Source: WTJD01 sp964225175
GTDB taxonomy: Bacteria > Pseudomonadota > Gammaproteobacteria > Xanthomonadales > SZUA-36
Assembly (NCBI GenBank): GCA_964225175.1
Contig: CAXQNK010000033.1
Span: 1-34,387 of the forward strand
Direction: 5' to 3'
DNA: 34,387 nt
Shown: piece by piece, positions 1-9,055 of the stretch
How positions within the stretch are numbered: the stretch's first letter is position 1
How the letters are laid out: every line of letters begins with the position of its first letter
Made by a program: the position numbers and the translations under genes
The notes under the pieces: model-generated
Databases searched by the model: none
The model's input: the letters and a program-made list of their open reading frames with translations, nothing else
What the model was told of the DNA's origin: nothing

Positions 1-1010
1 TCCAGCATCACTTGCAGAACCTTACGTTCGGCAAACACCCTGATGGGAGCTGGGGGTTTGCACATGGCGCCGCCGAAGCGAAGGCCATGGGTTTTGGGGC
101 GTTCCACGTGGACACCATGTTTTGGGCTTTGTTGCTTGGCGTGACCTTCGGGTTGATCTTCAGGAAAGTCGCAAAAGCGGCCAACTCAGGCGTTCCGACC
201 CGATTCCAGGCGGCTATTGAATATATTGTGGAATTCGTGGATGAATCGGTTCGCGATTCATTTCATGGCACCAGCCGCCTGATTGCGCCACTGGCGCTCA
301 CACTGTTCGTCTGGATTTTCCTGATGAATTTTATGGATTTGATCCCGGTCGACTGGCTGCCCTGGGCGGCCGAGCAAGCGGGGATCGGTTACCAAAAAGT
401 GGTCCCAACCACCGATGTCAATGCGACCATGGGCATGGCCATTACCGTGTTTGTGCTGATCCTTGTCTATTCCGTCCGGTTCAAGGGCGTCGGCGGCTTT
501 CTGTCGGAGTTGATTTTCAACCCCCTGAATCCGCGCGAGCTGGGCATGCCAAAAGTTTTCTGGCCGTTCGTCATGGCCTTTAACCTGCTCCTCGAACTGG
601 TGTCCCTGCTCGCCAAGCCGGTTTCGCTTGGACTGCGTCTGTTCGGCAACCTGTACGCGGGAGAGCTGATCTTCATACTGATTGCGCTCATCTTTACCGC
701 CGGATCGGGTGTCGTAGCGGTCGGATTGAGCTCGACCTTCGGAGACCATATTCCAGCCTGGTTCTGGGTCACAGCGACCGCATCAGTTTTTGCAACCCTG
801 TGGCTCCAGGTCAAAGGCAAGCTCAGCGTGCGTAATACTTTGCTGTTGTTGCTCTCAGAAATGTTGATATTTGGTGGCCTGGCCTTCCTCGGTGGCCAAC
901 TGATGCACTTTGGCTGGGCGGCGTTCCACCTCCTGGTGATTACGCTGCAGGCTTTTATTTTCATGATGCTGACGATCGTCTACCTGAGTATGGCGACGGA
1001 GCATCACTAA
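1..1010 (+). CDS. atpB: F1Fo ATP synthase subunit a (5' end outside window)
   Basis: Subunit a of the membrane Fo sector forms the two proton half-channels next to the c-ring. The frame is open from base 3 (QHHLQNLTFG), so the real start lies upstream; the TTG at 12 is only the first start-like codon. Numbering from that TTG, SLGLRLFGN at 205-213 contains the essential channel arginine (R209), followed by YAGELIFILIA, and the protein ends with the conserved LQAFIFMMLTIVYLSMA helix. Odd feature: about 107 residues follow ILIA, against about 45 in E. coli, so some 60 extra, largely hydrophobic residues (roughly 226-299) lie between the last two conserved helices. First visible gene of an intact atp operon; atpI, if present, lies outside the window. 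Confidence 0.97.
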   Translation, partial: QHHLQNLTFGKHPDGSWGFAHGAAEAKAMGFGAFHVDTMFWALLLGVTFGLIFRKVAKAANSGVPTRFQAAIEYIVEFVDESVRDSFHGTSRLIAPLALTLFVWIFLMNFMDLIPVDWLPWAAEQAGIGYQKVVPTTDVNATMGMAITVFVLILVYSVRFKGVGGFLSELIFNPLNPRELGMPKVFWPFVMAFNLLLELVSLLAKPVSLGLRLFGNLYAGELIFILIALIFTAGSGVVAVGLSSTFGDHIPAWFWVTATASVFATLWLQVKGKLSVRNTLLLLLSEMLIFGGLAFLGGQLMHFGWAAFHLLVITLQAFIFMMLTIVYLSMATEHH

Positions 1011-1053
1011 ACTTACTTTTTTATAGGCTAGAAACTCTAACTGGAGTGTAAAG

Positions 1054-1323
1054 ATGGAAACTGTAATTGGTATGACCGCTATCGCTGTTGCCCTGCTGAT
1101 CGGTCTTGGGGCGCTTGGCGTGGGTATTGGTGTGGGTATCCTTGGTGGTCGCCTGCTTGAAGGTTCTGCACGCCAACCGGAACTGGCGCCGATGCTGCAA
1201 GGAAAATTCTTCCTGGCAATTGGCCTGCTTGACGCGGTTGCGATGATCGGCGTGGGTATCGCGCTGTTTTTCACGTTTGCAAACCCGTTTGTGGGACAGC
1301 TGCAGGCAGCAATGGGCGGCTGA
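1054..1323 (+). CDS. atpE: F1Fo ATP synthase subunit c (proteolipid)
   Basis: Subunit c is the 89-residue hairpin protein that oligomerises into the proton-driven rotor ring. Helix 1 carries the glycine-repeat packing motif (alternating G, V and I around residues 17-32). The polar loop is R40-Q41-P42, which contacts subunits gamma and epsilon. Helix 2 carries the proton-binding carboxylate D60 in GLLDAVAMIG. The carboxylate is Asp and the Na+-ligand set of sodium-type rings is not evident, so proton coupling is inferred. A purine-rich CTGGAG lies about 10 bases before the ATG. It sits 43 bases after atpB and 58 before atpF. Confidence 0.98.
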   Translation: METVIGMTAIAVALLIGLGALGVGIGVGILGGRLLEGSARQPELAPMLQGKFFLAIGLLDAVAMIGVGIALFFTFANPFVGQLQAAMGG

Positions 1324-1381
1324 AGCCGCGCCGGCGTGTCGGTGCTAGCCGGCGCGCTCACGTTTATCGAGAGGTACAGGC

Positions 1382-1852
1382 ATGAACATTAATGCCACCC
1401 TGATTCTCAATTCGATCGCCATGCTGATCTTCGTTTGGTTCTGCATGCAATTCATATGGCCGCATATTCTCAAGGCCCTGGACGAGCGACGCGAAAAAAT
1501 TGCAGACGGCCTGGCGGCATCCGACCGTGCGGAAAAAGCATTGGAAGAGGCCAACAAGCAGGCTGAGGTGACGATCGGTGAGGCCCGGGATAAGGCAGGC
1601 ACCATCGTCGAGCAAGCCAATCAGCGTCACAGCCAGATCCTTGATCAGGCAAAGGAAGACGCCACGGGCGAACGTCAGCGCCAGGTGGCAGCGGCAGAGG
1701 CGGAAATTTCGCAGGCTGCCAACCAGGCCCGGGAAGAACTGCGTGCGGCGGTCGCGTCGCTTGCCGTTGCCGGTGCGTCGCGAATTCTTGAGAAAGAGAT
1801 TGACGAGCAGACACACCGTGAACTGCTGGACAAGCTGATCGCGGAAATATGA
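1382..1852 (+). CDS. atpF: F1Fo ATP synthase subunit b
   Basis: Subunit b (156 aa) is the peripheral stalk that holds F1 against the rotor. It has the standard build: one N-terminal membrane helix (about residues 5-26, with the conserved FVWFCMQFIWP stretch), then a long charged helical stalk rich in Ala, Glu, Lys and Arg (about 30-150) that dimerises as a coiled coil. Length matches E. coli (156 aa). GAGAGG precedes the ATG at a normal distance. Its last bases overlap the first bases of atpH by 4 (ATGA), so the two stator subunits are translationally coupled. Confidence 0.98.
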   Translation: MNINATLILNSIAMLIFVWFCMQFIWPHILKALDERREKIADGLAASDRAEKALEEANKQAEVTIGEARDKAGTIVEQANQRHSQILDQAKEDATGERQRQVAAAEAEISQAANQAREELRAAVASLAVAGASRILEKEIDEQTHRELLDKLIAEI

Positions 1853-2376
1853 GCAGCCTGACGACATTGGCCCGGCCCTATGCCAAGGCGGCGTTTGATC
1901 TCGCAGCGTCCAGCAATTCGCTGAATGACTGGCATTCAGCGCTGGCGCTGAGCGCGGCGGCAGTCGGCGATGCCAGCATGTCAGAACTGCTGAAAAGCCC
2001 TCAGCTCGATCGTGCCCGAGCCGCGGGACTGATCGGGGAAACCATAGGGGCACACGCGGCGTTTACGCGCTTTCTTGAAGTGCTCGCCGAGAACGATCGG
2101 CTGTCACTATTGCCACAAGTTGCAGAGTTGTTTTCGCGCCTCAAGGAGCAAGCTGAGAATCAGCTGAATGTCCGGGTCGTGTCTGCGATACCTCTGGATG
2201 ATGACCAGGTGGAACGAATGAGCGCGGCACTGGCCAAGCGCTTCGAATGTGAGGTCGACCTGGAGAACGTCGTGGATGCCCAGGTTCTGGGTGGTGCGGT
2301 GATCTATGCAGGGAACGAAGTGATTGACGGGAGCCTGAGGGGCCGCCTGGCGAAGCTGGAAAGCACACTCGCCTGA
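1849..2376 (+). CDS. atpH: F1Fo ATP synthase subunit delta
   Basis: Subunit delta (175 aa) joins the top of the F1 head to the b-subunit stalk. The N-terminus (LARPYAKAAFDLA) matches the family start signature; the C-terminal half carries the conserved region ending in a glycine-rich stretch and IDGSLRGRLAKLESTL. Length is close to E. coli AtpH (177 aa). The start ATG overlaps the atpF stop codon by 4 bases. Fifty bases separate it from the chosen start of atpA. Confidence 0.97.
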   Translation: MSSLTTLARPYAKAAFDLAASSNSLNDWHSALALSAAAVGDASMSELLKSPQLDRARAAGLIGETIGAHAAFTRFLEVLAENDRLSLLPQVAELFSRLKEQAENQLNVRVVSAIPLDDDQVERMSAALAKRFECEVDLENVVDAQVLGGAVIYAGNEVIDGSLRGRLAKLESTLA

Positions 2377-2426
2377 ACCCATTTGAAATGCATGTCGTCC
2401 AAGGGCGACGTCACAGGAAAATTAAG

Positions 2427-3971
2427 ATGCAAGTAACACTGAATCCATCTGAAATCAGCGAACTGATCAGGCAACGCGTTGAAGAGCTCAACGTGTCCGC
2501 CGAGACCCGAAACGAGGGAACGGTGGTCTCCGTCTCAGACGGTATTGCCCAGATTCACGGTCTGGAAGACGCCATGCAGGGCGAAATGATTGAATTCCCC
2601 GGAAACACGTTTGGGTTGGCACTCAACCTGGAGCGCGATTCGGTCGGCACCGTGATTCTTGGTGATTACGAACATATCACTGAGGGCGATACGGTCAAGT
2701 GCACGGGTCGTATTCTGGAGGTGCCCCACGGCAAGGGGCTGCTCGGTCGCGTCGTAGACGCGCTGGGTAACCCCCTGGATGGCCAGGGGCCAATCGAAAA
2801 CGACGGTTTTGCTCCCATCGAGAAAGTTGCGCCGGGAGTGATCTGGCGTAAATCAGTTGATCAGCCGGTTCAGACAGGTTTGAAGTCCATTGACGCCATG
2901 GTGCCGATCGGCCGGGGTCAGCGTGAACTGATCATCGGAGACCGCCAGATCGGCAAGACAGCCATCGCCGTCGACACGATCATCAACCAGGCCAAGTCGG
3001 GCATTAAATGCATTTATGTCGCGATCGGCCAGAAACAGTCCACCGTGGCCAACGTGGTGGCCAAGCTCGAAGAGCATGGCGCCATGGAGCACACGATCAT
3101 CGTCAATGCTTCGGCTTCAGATTCTGCAGCCATGCAATACATTGCGCCTTACTCCGGCTGCACGATGGGTGAATATTTCCGGGACCGGGGTGAAGATGCC
3201 CTGATCATTTACGATGACCTGACCAAGCAGGCATGGGCCTATCGGCAGGTGTCATTGCTCCTGCGTCGTCCGCCCGGGCGAGAAGCGTATCCTGGTGATG
3301 TTTTTTACCTTCACTCGCGCCTGCTTGAGCGTGCGGCTCGGGTTTCCGAGGAGTATGTTGAGAAGTTCACAGACGGCAAGGTGAAGGGGCAGACCGGATC
3401 TCTCACGGCACTGCCCGTGATCGAAACCCAGGCCGGCGACCTCTCCGCTTTTGTTCCCACCAACGTGATCTCGATCACTGACGGACAAATTTTCTTTGAC
3501 AACGACATGTTCAACGGGGGCATTCGCCCCGCTGTCCATGCCGGGCTTTCAGTATCCCGAGTGGGTGGTGCAGCGCAAACCAAGGTCATCAAGAAACTTG
3601 GCGGCGGTATTCGACTTGCCCTGGCCCAGTATCGTGAATTGGCTGCTTTTGCCCAGTTTGCCTCGGACCTGGATGACGCGACACGCGCGCAGCTGGAGCG
3701 AGGCCAACGAGTGACCGAACTGATGAAGCAGCCGCAATACAGCCCGATGTCAGTTGGCGAAATGGCCGTGTCCCTGTTTGCTGCGGACCGTGGCCACATG
3801 GATGATGTGGAGCTTGCGAAAATCGGCGTTTTCGAAGGCGCTCTGATCGATGCCATGCGCAGCAGCCATGACCAGCTGATGGCCACTCTGGATGGTGGTG
3901 ACTGGAACGACGAACTCGAGAGTCAACTCGAGGCGGCGGTCGCTGAGTTTAAGACGAGCGGTTCCTGGTAA
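2427..3971 (+). CDS. atpA: F1Fo ATP synthase subunit alpha
   Basis: Alpha (514 aa) is the non-catalytic nucleotide-binding subunit of the F1 hexamer. The frame opens earlier, at 2388, but the ATG at 2427 is chosen because an AGGA lies 8 bases before it and MQVTLNPSEISELIRQR matches the family N-terminus, giving a length within one residue of E. coli. The P-loop GDRQIGKT is at about 171-178. The later run LLLRRPPGREAYPGDVFYLHSRLLERAA is the well-conserved F1 alpha region, and SVSRVGGAAQ is the alpha/beta signature region. No missing key residues seen. Precedes atpG by 22 bases. Confidence 0.98.
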   Translation: MQVTLNPSEISELIRQRVEELNVSAETRNEGTVVSVSDGIAQIHGLEDAMQGEMIEFPGNTFGLALNLERDSVGTVILGDYEHITEGDTVKCTGRILEVPHGKGLLGRVVDALGNPLDGQGPIENDGFAPIEKVAPGVIWRKSVDQPVQTGLKSIDAMVPIGRGQRELIIGDRQIGKTAIAVDTIINQAKSGIKCIYVAIGQKQSTVANVVAKLEEHGAMEHTIIVNASASDSAAMQYIAPYSGCTMGEYFRDRGEDALIIYDDLTKQAWAYRQVSLLLRRPPGREAYPGDVFYLHSRLLERAARVSEEYVEKFTDGKVKGQTGSLTALPVIETQAGDLSAFVPTNVISITDGQIFFDNDMFNGGIRPAVHAGLSVSRVGGAAQTKVIKKLGGGIRLALAQYRELAAFAQFASDLDDATRAQLERGQRVTELMKQPQYSPMSVGEMAVSLFAADRGHMDDVELAKIGVFEGALIDAMRSSHDQLMATLDGGDWNDELESQLEAAVAEFKTSGSW

Positions 3972-3993
3972 GCGGTCCAAACGGAGCGAAAGC

Positions 3994-4860
3994 ATGGCGA
4001 GCGGCAAGGAAATTACCGGCAAAATCAAGAGCGTCGAAAACACCAAGAAGGTGACCTCGGCACTTGAGATGGTCTCGGCCAGCAAGATCAGGAAGTCGCA
4101 AGACCTGATGAATGCGACGCGACCCTATGCGCGCCTGATGCGGCGCATTATCAGCCACCTTGGAAAGGCCAACCCGGAGTATCGCCATCCATTCACCGTG
4201 CCGCATGATTCAGAAGTGAAGAAAGTGGCATACGTCGTTGTGTCCACCGATCGTGGACTGTGCGGCGGATTGAACACCAACCTGTTCAAAAAAGTCCTGG
4301 CGCATCTGTCGGAACGGCAGGCACAGGGTATCGAGGGTGCCGTTGTGACACTGGGCAAAAAGGCCTCGGGCTTTTTCAAGAGCATCAAGATCGAGGTGGC
4401 GGCTCATGCGCAGGACCTTGGCGAGCGCCCGCAGGTCGAAGATCTGATTGGGTCGATCAAGGTGCTGTTGGACGCCTATCGAAATGAAGAGGTCGATGAG
4501 GTCTACCTGTGCTACAACGATTTCATCAACACCATGTCGCAACGTCCGACCGTCGAGCAGTTGCTGCCGCTTCCGGAAACTGAAGATGAGCAGGTCCGCG
4601 ATATTTGGGATTACATCTATGAGCCAGACGCAGAAACGCTGCTGAACAGCGTGCTGGTGCGATATATCGAATCGCTGGTGTACCAGGCGGTTCTTGAAAA
4701 CCTGGCGTCCGAACACGCCGCGCGCATGATCGCGATGAAGAACGCAACGGATAACGCTTCGGATCTCATTGACGAGCTTCGACTGGCCTACATCAAGGCC
4801 CGCCAGGCAGCCATCACACAGGAAATTTCAGAAATCGTCGGCGGTGCAGCGGCGGTTTAA
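3994..4860 (+). CDS. atpG: F1Fo ATP synthase subunit gamma
   Basis: Gamma (288 aa) is the central rotating shaft linking the c-ring to the alpha3beta3 head. The long N-terminal helix (KEITGKIKSVENTKKVTSAL) and the C-terminal helix (MKNATDNASDLIDELRLAYI, then KARQAAITQEISEI) are the antiparallel coiled-coil signatures. The open frame starts at 3892 inside atpA; the ATG at 3994 is chosen because it begins at the conserved N-terminus, has GGAG about 8 bases upstream and gives the usual length (E. coli 287 aa). Lies between atpA and atpD in the canonical order. Confidence 0.97.
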   Translation: MASGKEITGKIKSVENTKKVTSALEMVSASKIRKSQDLMNATRPYARLMRRIISHLGKANPEYRHPFTVPHDSEVKKVAYVVVSTDRGLCGGLNTNLFKKVLAHLSERQAQGIEGAVVTLGKKASGFFKSIKIEVAAHAQDLGERPQVEDLIGSIKVLLDAYRNEEVDEVYLCYNDFINTMSQRPTVEQLLPLPETEDEQVRDIWDYIYEPDAETLLNSVLVRYIESLVYQAVLENLASEHAARMIAMKNATDNASDLIDELRLAYIKARQAAITQEISEIVGGAAAV

Positions 4861-4916
4861 ATTATAGGTCTTAAAGCGCGGCCTCGGCCGCGAAACGCAA
4901 CGAGCAGGAAACGGAT

Positions 4917-6308
4917 ATGAGTTCAGGATCAATAGTTCAGGTCATCGGTGCCGTCGTCGACGTGGAGTTCACACGAGAGTCGATGCCGAAGGTCTTCGAC
5001 GCCCTGACGGTGGACAACACCGACATTACGCTGGAGGTACAACAGCAACTGGGAGACGGCGTGGTCCGTACCATCGCTCTCGGCTCCACAGACGGCCTCA
5101 AACGTGGCATTGCGGTCACCGGAACGGGAGCCGCCATTTCTGTGCCCGTGGGTGAAAAAACCCTTGGCCGCGTGATGGATGTGCTGGGCCGGCCGATAGA
5201 TGAGGCCGGACCGATTGGCGCCGAGAAACTGATGCCGATCCACCGCAAGCCACCCTCATATGAAGACCAGGCCGGCGGAAACGACATACTCGAAACGGGA
5301 ATCAAGGTCATTGATCTCATCATGCCCATCGCCAAAGGTGGCAAGGTGGGCTTATTCGGCGGAGCCGGAGTGGGCAAGACCGTGACCCTGATGGAGTTGA
5401 TCCGTAACATTGCCATCGAGCACTCTGGTTATTCCGTATTCGCCGGTGTGGGTGAACGTACCCGTGAAGGCAACGACTTCTATCACGAAATGAAAGAGGC
5501 TGAGGTGCTGGACAAGGTGGCCCTGGTGTACGGACAAATGAATGAGCCGCCTGGCAACCGTCTGCGTGTTGCCCTGACCGGGCTTACCATGGCGGAAGAG
5601 TTCCGTGATGAGGGTCGCGACGTGTTGATGTTTATCGACAACATTTACCGATACACGCTGGCTGGAACGGAAGTGTCCGCTTTGCTTGGACGCATGCCGT
5701 CTGCGGTAGGCTATCAGCCCACGCTTGCGCTGGAAATGGGCTTGCTCCAGGAGCGCATTACCACTACCAAGACCGGTTCCATCACCTCGTTCCAGGCGGT
5801 TTACGTGCCAGCGGATGATTTGACTGACCCTTCACCAGCGACGACCTTTGCGCACCTTGATGCCACCCTGGTGCTCTCGCGCGGCATCGCTGAGCAGGGC
5901 ATCTACCCCGCCGTTGACCCCCTCGATTCAACCTCACGCCTCTTGGACCCGAACCTGATTGGTCAGGAGCACTATGAAGTGGCCCGGGCCGTGCAGGGTG
6001 TTCTGCAGCGGTACAAGGAACTGAAAGACATTATCGCCATCCTGGGCATGGATGAATTGAGCGAGGAAGATAAAGACACGGTGGCGCGGGCCCGTAAAGT
6101 GCAGCGCTTCCTGTCTCAACCCTTCTTCGTGGCTGAGACCTTCACTGGCGCACCGGGCAAGTACGTGTCGCTCAAGGATACGATCCGGGCTTTCAAGGGC
6201 ATCGTTGAGGGAGAGTATGACCACCTTCCGGAGCAGGCCTTCTACATGGTCGGCGGCATCGAGGAAGCCGTGGAGAAAGCCAAGGCCATGGAATCAAAAG
6301 CGGCTTGA
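4917..6308 (+). CDS. atpD: F1Fo ATP synthase subunit beta
   Basis: Beta (463 aa) is the catalytic subunit that makes or splits ATP. The P-loop GGAGVGKT is at 148-155. GERTREGNDF contains the catalytic Glu (E180) and the following E184. LMFIDNIYRYTLAGTEVSAL is the Walker B region. The DELSEEDK loop, counterpart of the torque-transmitting DELSEED motif, lies near residues 380-387. Length and C-terminus (AFYMVGGIEEAVEKA) match the family. AGGAAA precedes the ATG. Complete and apparently functional. Confidence 0.98.
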   Translation: MSSGSIVQVIGAVVDVEFTRESMPKVFDALTVDNTDITLEVQQQLGDGVVRTIALGSTDGLKRGIAVTGTGAAISVPVGEKTLGRVMDVLGRPIDEAGPIGAEKLMPIHRKPPSYEDQAGGNDILETGIKVIDLIMPIAKGGKVGLFGGAGVGKTVTLMELIRNIAIEHSGYSVFAGVGERTREGNDFYHEMKEAEVLDKVALVYGQMNEPPGNRLRVALTGLTMAEEFRDEGRDVLMFIDNIYRYTLAGTEVSALLGRMPSAVGYQPTLALEMGLLQERITTTKTGSITSFQAVYVPADDLTDPSPATTFAHLDATLVLSRGIAEQGIYPAVDPLDSTSRLLDPNLIGQEHYEVARAVQGVLQRYKELKDIIAILGMDELSEEDKDTVARARKVQRFLSQPFFVAETFTGAPGKYVSLKDTIRAFKGIVEGEYDHLPEQAFYMVGGIEEAVEKAKAMESKAA

Positions 6309-6356
6309 TGTCGCTGGTGGGTCGCCGGTCGGGTGCGCGTGGTCGAGGAATGATCG

Positions 6357-6782
6357 ATGAGTAAAACAATCCAATGCGACATTGTTTCAGCCGAGGCCGA
6401 AATCTGGTCGGGGCAGGCCGCGCAGATATTTGCCACCGGTGTTTCCGGGGAGTTGGGCGTGTATCCACGTCATGCGCCGTTGATCACGCAGCTTCGTCCA
6501 GGGCCAGTCCGGGTCGTGGACGAGTCCGGAGAGGAACAGTTTTTTTTCTGCGGTGGCGGCATCATCGAAGTTCAACCCCATGTCGTGACCGTTTTGGCGG
6601 ACACAGCCATGCGTGGTGAAGATCTGGACGCTACGGCGGCGGAGCGGGCCCGTGACGAGGCAGAGCGCGCATTAGCGGATCGCACCGAGGCGTTGGAAGT
6701 GGCCCAGGCCCAGGCCAAACTGGCGGAAGCCATTGCCCAGTTACAGGCCCTGGAACGTCTGCGGAAAAGCATGAAACGCTGA
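6357..6782 (+). CDS. atpC: F1Fo ATP synthase subunit epsilon
   Basis: Epsilon (141 aa) binds the base of gamma and the c-ring and can inhibit ATP hydrolysis. The N-terminal beta-sandwich shows the family landmarks GELGVYPRHAPLITQLRPG (about 31-49) and GGGIIEVQPHVVTVLADTA; the C-terminal part is the two-helix Ala/Glu-rich domain, ending LQALERLRKSMKR. GAGGA precedes the ATG. It is the last gene of the atp operon. In E. coli glmU follows directly, whereas here a two-component system follows after a 242-base gap in which I see no clear intrinsic terminator. Confidence 0.97.
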   Translation: MSKTIQCDIVSAEAEIWSGQAAQIFATGVSGELGVYPRHAPLITQLRPGPVRVVDESGEEQFFFCGGGIIEVQPHVVTVLADTAMRGEDLDATAAERARDEAERALADRTEALEVAQAQAKLAEAIAQLQALERLRKSMKR

Positions 6783-6968
6783 ACCAGCCCCTGGTGTGAA
6801 GCGCAAGCTGGCGGCACCCGGTCGAGGATGCCCCAAACAATCGAGACCGCGCTTAGGCGCAGGCACGTGAGCGCCAAAAATTCATTGTCCATCCCCGTTC
6901 CCCGGGAATATCCCCAGGCAGCCGCAGTGCGCCCGGTCACAACGGTGATCTCATCGTGACGGACGAGG

Positions 6969-6984
6969 TTCACATCATTTTCAC
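6969..6984 (+). promoter_or_regulatory. Candidate response-regulator operator (tandem half-sites) upstream of the regulator gene
   Basis: The sequence TTCACATCATTTTCAC contains two TTCAC half-sites with an 11-base period, the geometry bound by OmpR/PhoB-family dimers on one face of DNA. A near-identical copy (one mismatch) lies at 9056-9071 before the DUF2878 gene. It starts 56 bases upstream of the regulator's GTG start; a -10-like TAGCAT is at 6995-7000. Autoregulation is inferred. Confidence 0.5.
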
Positions 6985-7024
6985 TATCTGGGCGTAGCAT
7001 TACCCGCAGTAGAGGGAGTTTAAC

Positions 7025-7711
7025 GTGCCAGTCATATTGCTCATTGAAGACAACCACGACATCGCGGCGATGGTCGGCGATCATCTTGAGCACTCCGGGT
7101 TTGAAGTCGATTTTGCGGCCGATGGAGTCACCGGGCTGCACCTCGCAGTCACGGAACACTTTGATGGCATCATCCTGGACCTTATGTTGCCGGGTCTGGA
7201 CGGCATTGAAGTGTGCAAGAAATTACGCACTGAGGCCAGTAAAAACACCCCGATCCTGATGTTGACAGCTCGCGATACCCTTGAAGACAAGGTGGCAGGG
7301 CTCGATGCTGGTGCCGATGATTACCTCGTGAAACCGTTTGCAATGGAGGAACTGGACGCGCGATTGCGTGCCATGTTGAGACGCGCAGGCGGTGAAGTCG
7401 CCGCGGAAGTTTTGAGTGTTGGACCGCTACAGGTCAATACGGGCACTTTGGAAATCGCGCGCGAAGGCCAGGCCATCACCTTAACGCCCATTGGGTTGAA
7501 GCTGCTGATCGCATTGATGAAAGCGTCACCCAAAGTACTCAGCCGCCGGGCGCTTGAACGGGAAGTGTGGGGCGAGATATCACCGGACAGCGATGCGTTG
7601 CGGTCACACCTCTATAACCTGAGAAAAGCCATCGACAAGCCATTCGCCCATCCCATGCTGCACAATCTTCCCGGTCTGGGGTACCGATTGGACAAACCAG
7701 ATGGCCGCTAA
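7025..7711 (+). CDS. Two-component response regulator, OmpR/PhoB family
   Basis: A 228-residue DNA-binding response regulator. The receiver domain (about 1-118) has the acidic pair E8-D9, the phospho-acceptor D52 (ILDLMLPGLDG), T81 (MLTARD) and K103 (LVKPF). The C-terminal winged helix (about 130-225) has the family pattern, including LTPIGLKLLIALM, VLSRRALEREVWG and a recognition helix SDALRSHLYNLRKAIDKPF. Start is GTG at 7025 with AGAGGGAG about 6 bases upstream. It overlaps the histidine kinase gene by 11 bases, so the two are a cognate pair. The tandem TTCAC site upstream suggests self-regulation. The signal sensed is unknown. Confidence 0.93.
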   Translation: MPVILLIEDNHDIAAMVGDHLEHSGFEVDFAADGVTGLHLAVTEHFDGIILDLMLPGLDGIEVCKKLRTEASKNTPILMLTARDTLEDKVAGLDAGADDYLVKPFAMEELDARLRAMLRRAGGEVAAEVLSVGPLQVNTGTLEIAREGQAITLTPIGLKLLIALMKASPKVLSRRALEREVWGEISPDSDALRSHLYNLRKAIDKPFAHPMLHNLPGLGYRLDKPDGR

Positions 7712-9005
7712 TGGTGGACTGGCGGGAAAACTTGGCCGGGAGCTGATCCAGCAGGCGCTCTACATCAGCCTCGCCGTGATTGTCGGTGTGTACGCAGTCG
7801 CCCTGATGCTTGAGAATGTTCTCATAGAGCAAGCGCTCAAGGGGGAGGCGGATTACTACTGGACGAAAGTCGTCGATGATCCATCGATGCCGCTGCCTGA
7901 TACCTTGAATCTTACAGCCTACCGAGCCGGTGCTGGTTCGGGCATCCCGGATCGCTATGCGGGCTTGCCGGAGGGTTTCCATCGACAGAAAACGCCTGAA
8001 GACATCCTGGCGTTGGTCACCAGCAAGGGACAGGATCGCCTCGTTTTGGTGTTCGAAGTTGAACGGGTGCACGAACTTGTCATGCTGTTCGGCATTATTC
8101 CCCTCGCTCTCGCGCTCATCGTGATATACGTGTCGCTGTATATTGCCTACCGTGTGTCTCATCGAGCCGTTTCGCCGGTTTTTGAGCTTGCCGATCGGGT
8201 ACAACGGCTCGACCCAGCCGATCCCGACCCGGACTTGTTCCCCACGATGGGTAGCCAAATCGATGATGACGAAATTACTCTGCTGAATGAGGCGCTCTCA
8301 GATCTGACAGCCCGCGTGATCAGTTTCTCGGAGAGAGAACGCCGCTTCACACGTGACGCCAGCCATGAATTGCGAACACCCCTGACGGTCATCAGGATTG
8401 CCGTGGACCGACTGTACCGGGCCAATCTGAATGAGCAGGAGCGTGAGACCCTTGCGCGCATTATGAAGTCGACCAAGGACATGGAAGAGCTCACCTCCGC
8501 CTTTTTGCTGCTCGCCCGTGATTCCGATCAAGGCCTTGCTGAAAGCTGGGTCTCCCTGGCCGAGGTGGTTCGCGGGGAGGCTGAGCGAGCCCAGTTGATC
8601 AATCCACACTCGACGATCGAATTAAAAATAGTGCAGGAGTCGGATTGGTATGTCAGCGCGCCGGAAAAGGTCATCGAGAGCGTTATCGGCAACCTAATCC
8701 GAAATGCGCTGGCATATACCGATGCAGGTCAGGTCACCGTATTCGTCTGCCCGGGTTCAATCATCATAGAAGACACGGGTCCTGGCATGGCGCCTGATGA
8801 AGTCGAGCAAATTTTTCAACCCTACTACCGAAATCAGCGTCAACGGGGTGGTTTCGGTGTTGGTCTGACCATAGTCAAACGTCTTACAGACCGTTTCGGG
8901 TGGCCCGTGGCGATTCGAAGCGAACTGGGCATCGGAACGAGGGTCAGCCTGGAGTTTCCCAAGGGCAGGGAAATTCCCCCCGAATCGGATTTTGCCGGCG
9001 TTTAA
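7701..9005 (+). CDS. Two-component sensor histidine kinase
   Basis: A 434-residue inner-membrane kinase. Two membrane segments (about 18-40 and 126-150) enclose a periplasmic sensor part of about 85 residues with no domain I recognise, followed by a HAMP-like linker. The H-box RRFTRDASHELRTPLT places the phospho-accepting histidine at 222; the N-box NLIRNALAYT (N335), G1 box EDTGPGM (D358) and G2 box GGFGVGLTIVKRL complete an intact HATPase domain. Start ATG at 7701 lies inside the end of the regulator gene. It should phosphorylate that regulator; the stimulus is not evident from sequence. Confidence 0.93.
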   Translation: MAANGGLAGKLGRELIQQALYISLAVIVGVYAVALMLENVLIEQALKGEADYYWTKVVDDPSMPLPDTLNLTAYRAGAGSGIPDRYAGLPEGFHRQKTPEDILALVTSKGQDRLVLVFEVERVHELVMLFGIIPLALALIVIYVSLYIAYRVSHRAVSPVFELADRVQRLDPADPDPDLFPTMGSQIDDDEITLLNEALSDLTARVISFSERERRFTRDASHELRTPLTVIRIAVDRLYRANLNEQERETLARIMKSTKDMEELTSAFLLLARDSDQGLAESWVSLAEVVRGEAERAQLINPHSTIELKIVQESDWYVSAPEKVIESVIGNLIRNALAYTDAGQVTVFVCPGSIIIEDTGPGMAPDEVEQIFQPYYRNQRQRGGFGVGLTIVKRLTDRFGWPVAIRSELGIGTRVSLEFPKGREIPPESDFAGV

Positions 9006-9055
9006 AACCACTCCTGGCGACCCTGGGGCCAAGAAAGTGTTTACACGCTCCAGGT

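Noticed and set aside
2388..2426. N-terminal extension of AtpA
   Set aside because: Not similar to the family; a good ribosome site and the conserved N-terminus mark 2427 as the start.
7539..8258. 239-codon - strand open frame opposite the response regulator and kinase genes
   Set aside because: Shadow of two intact signalling genes.
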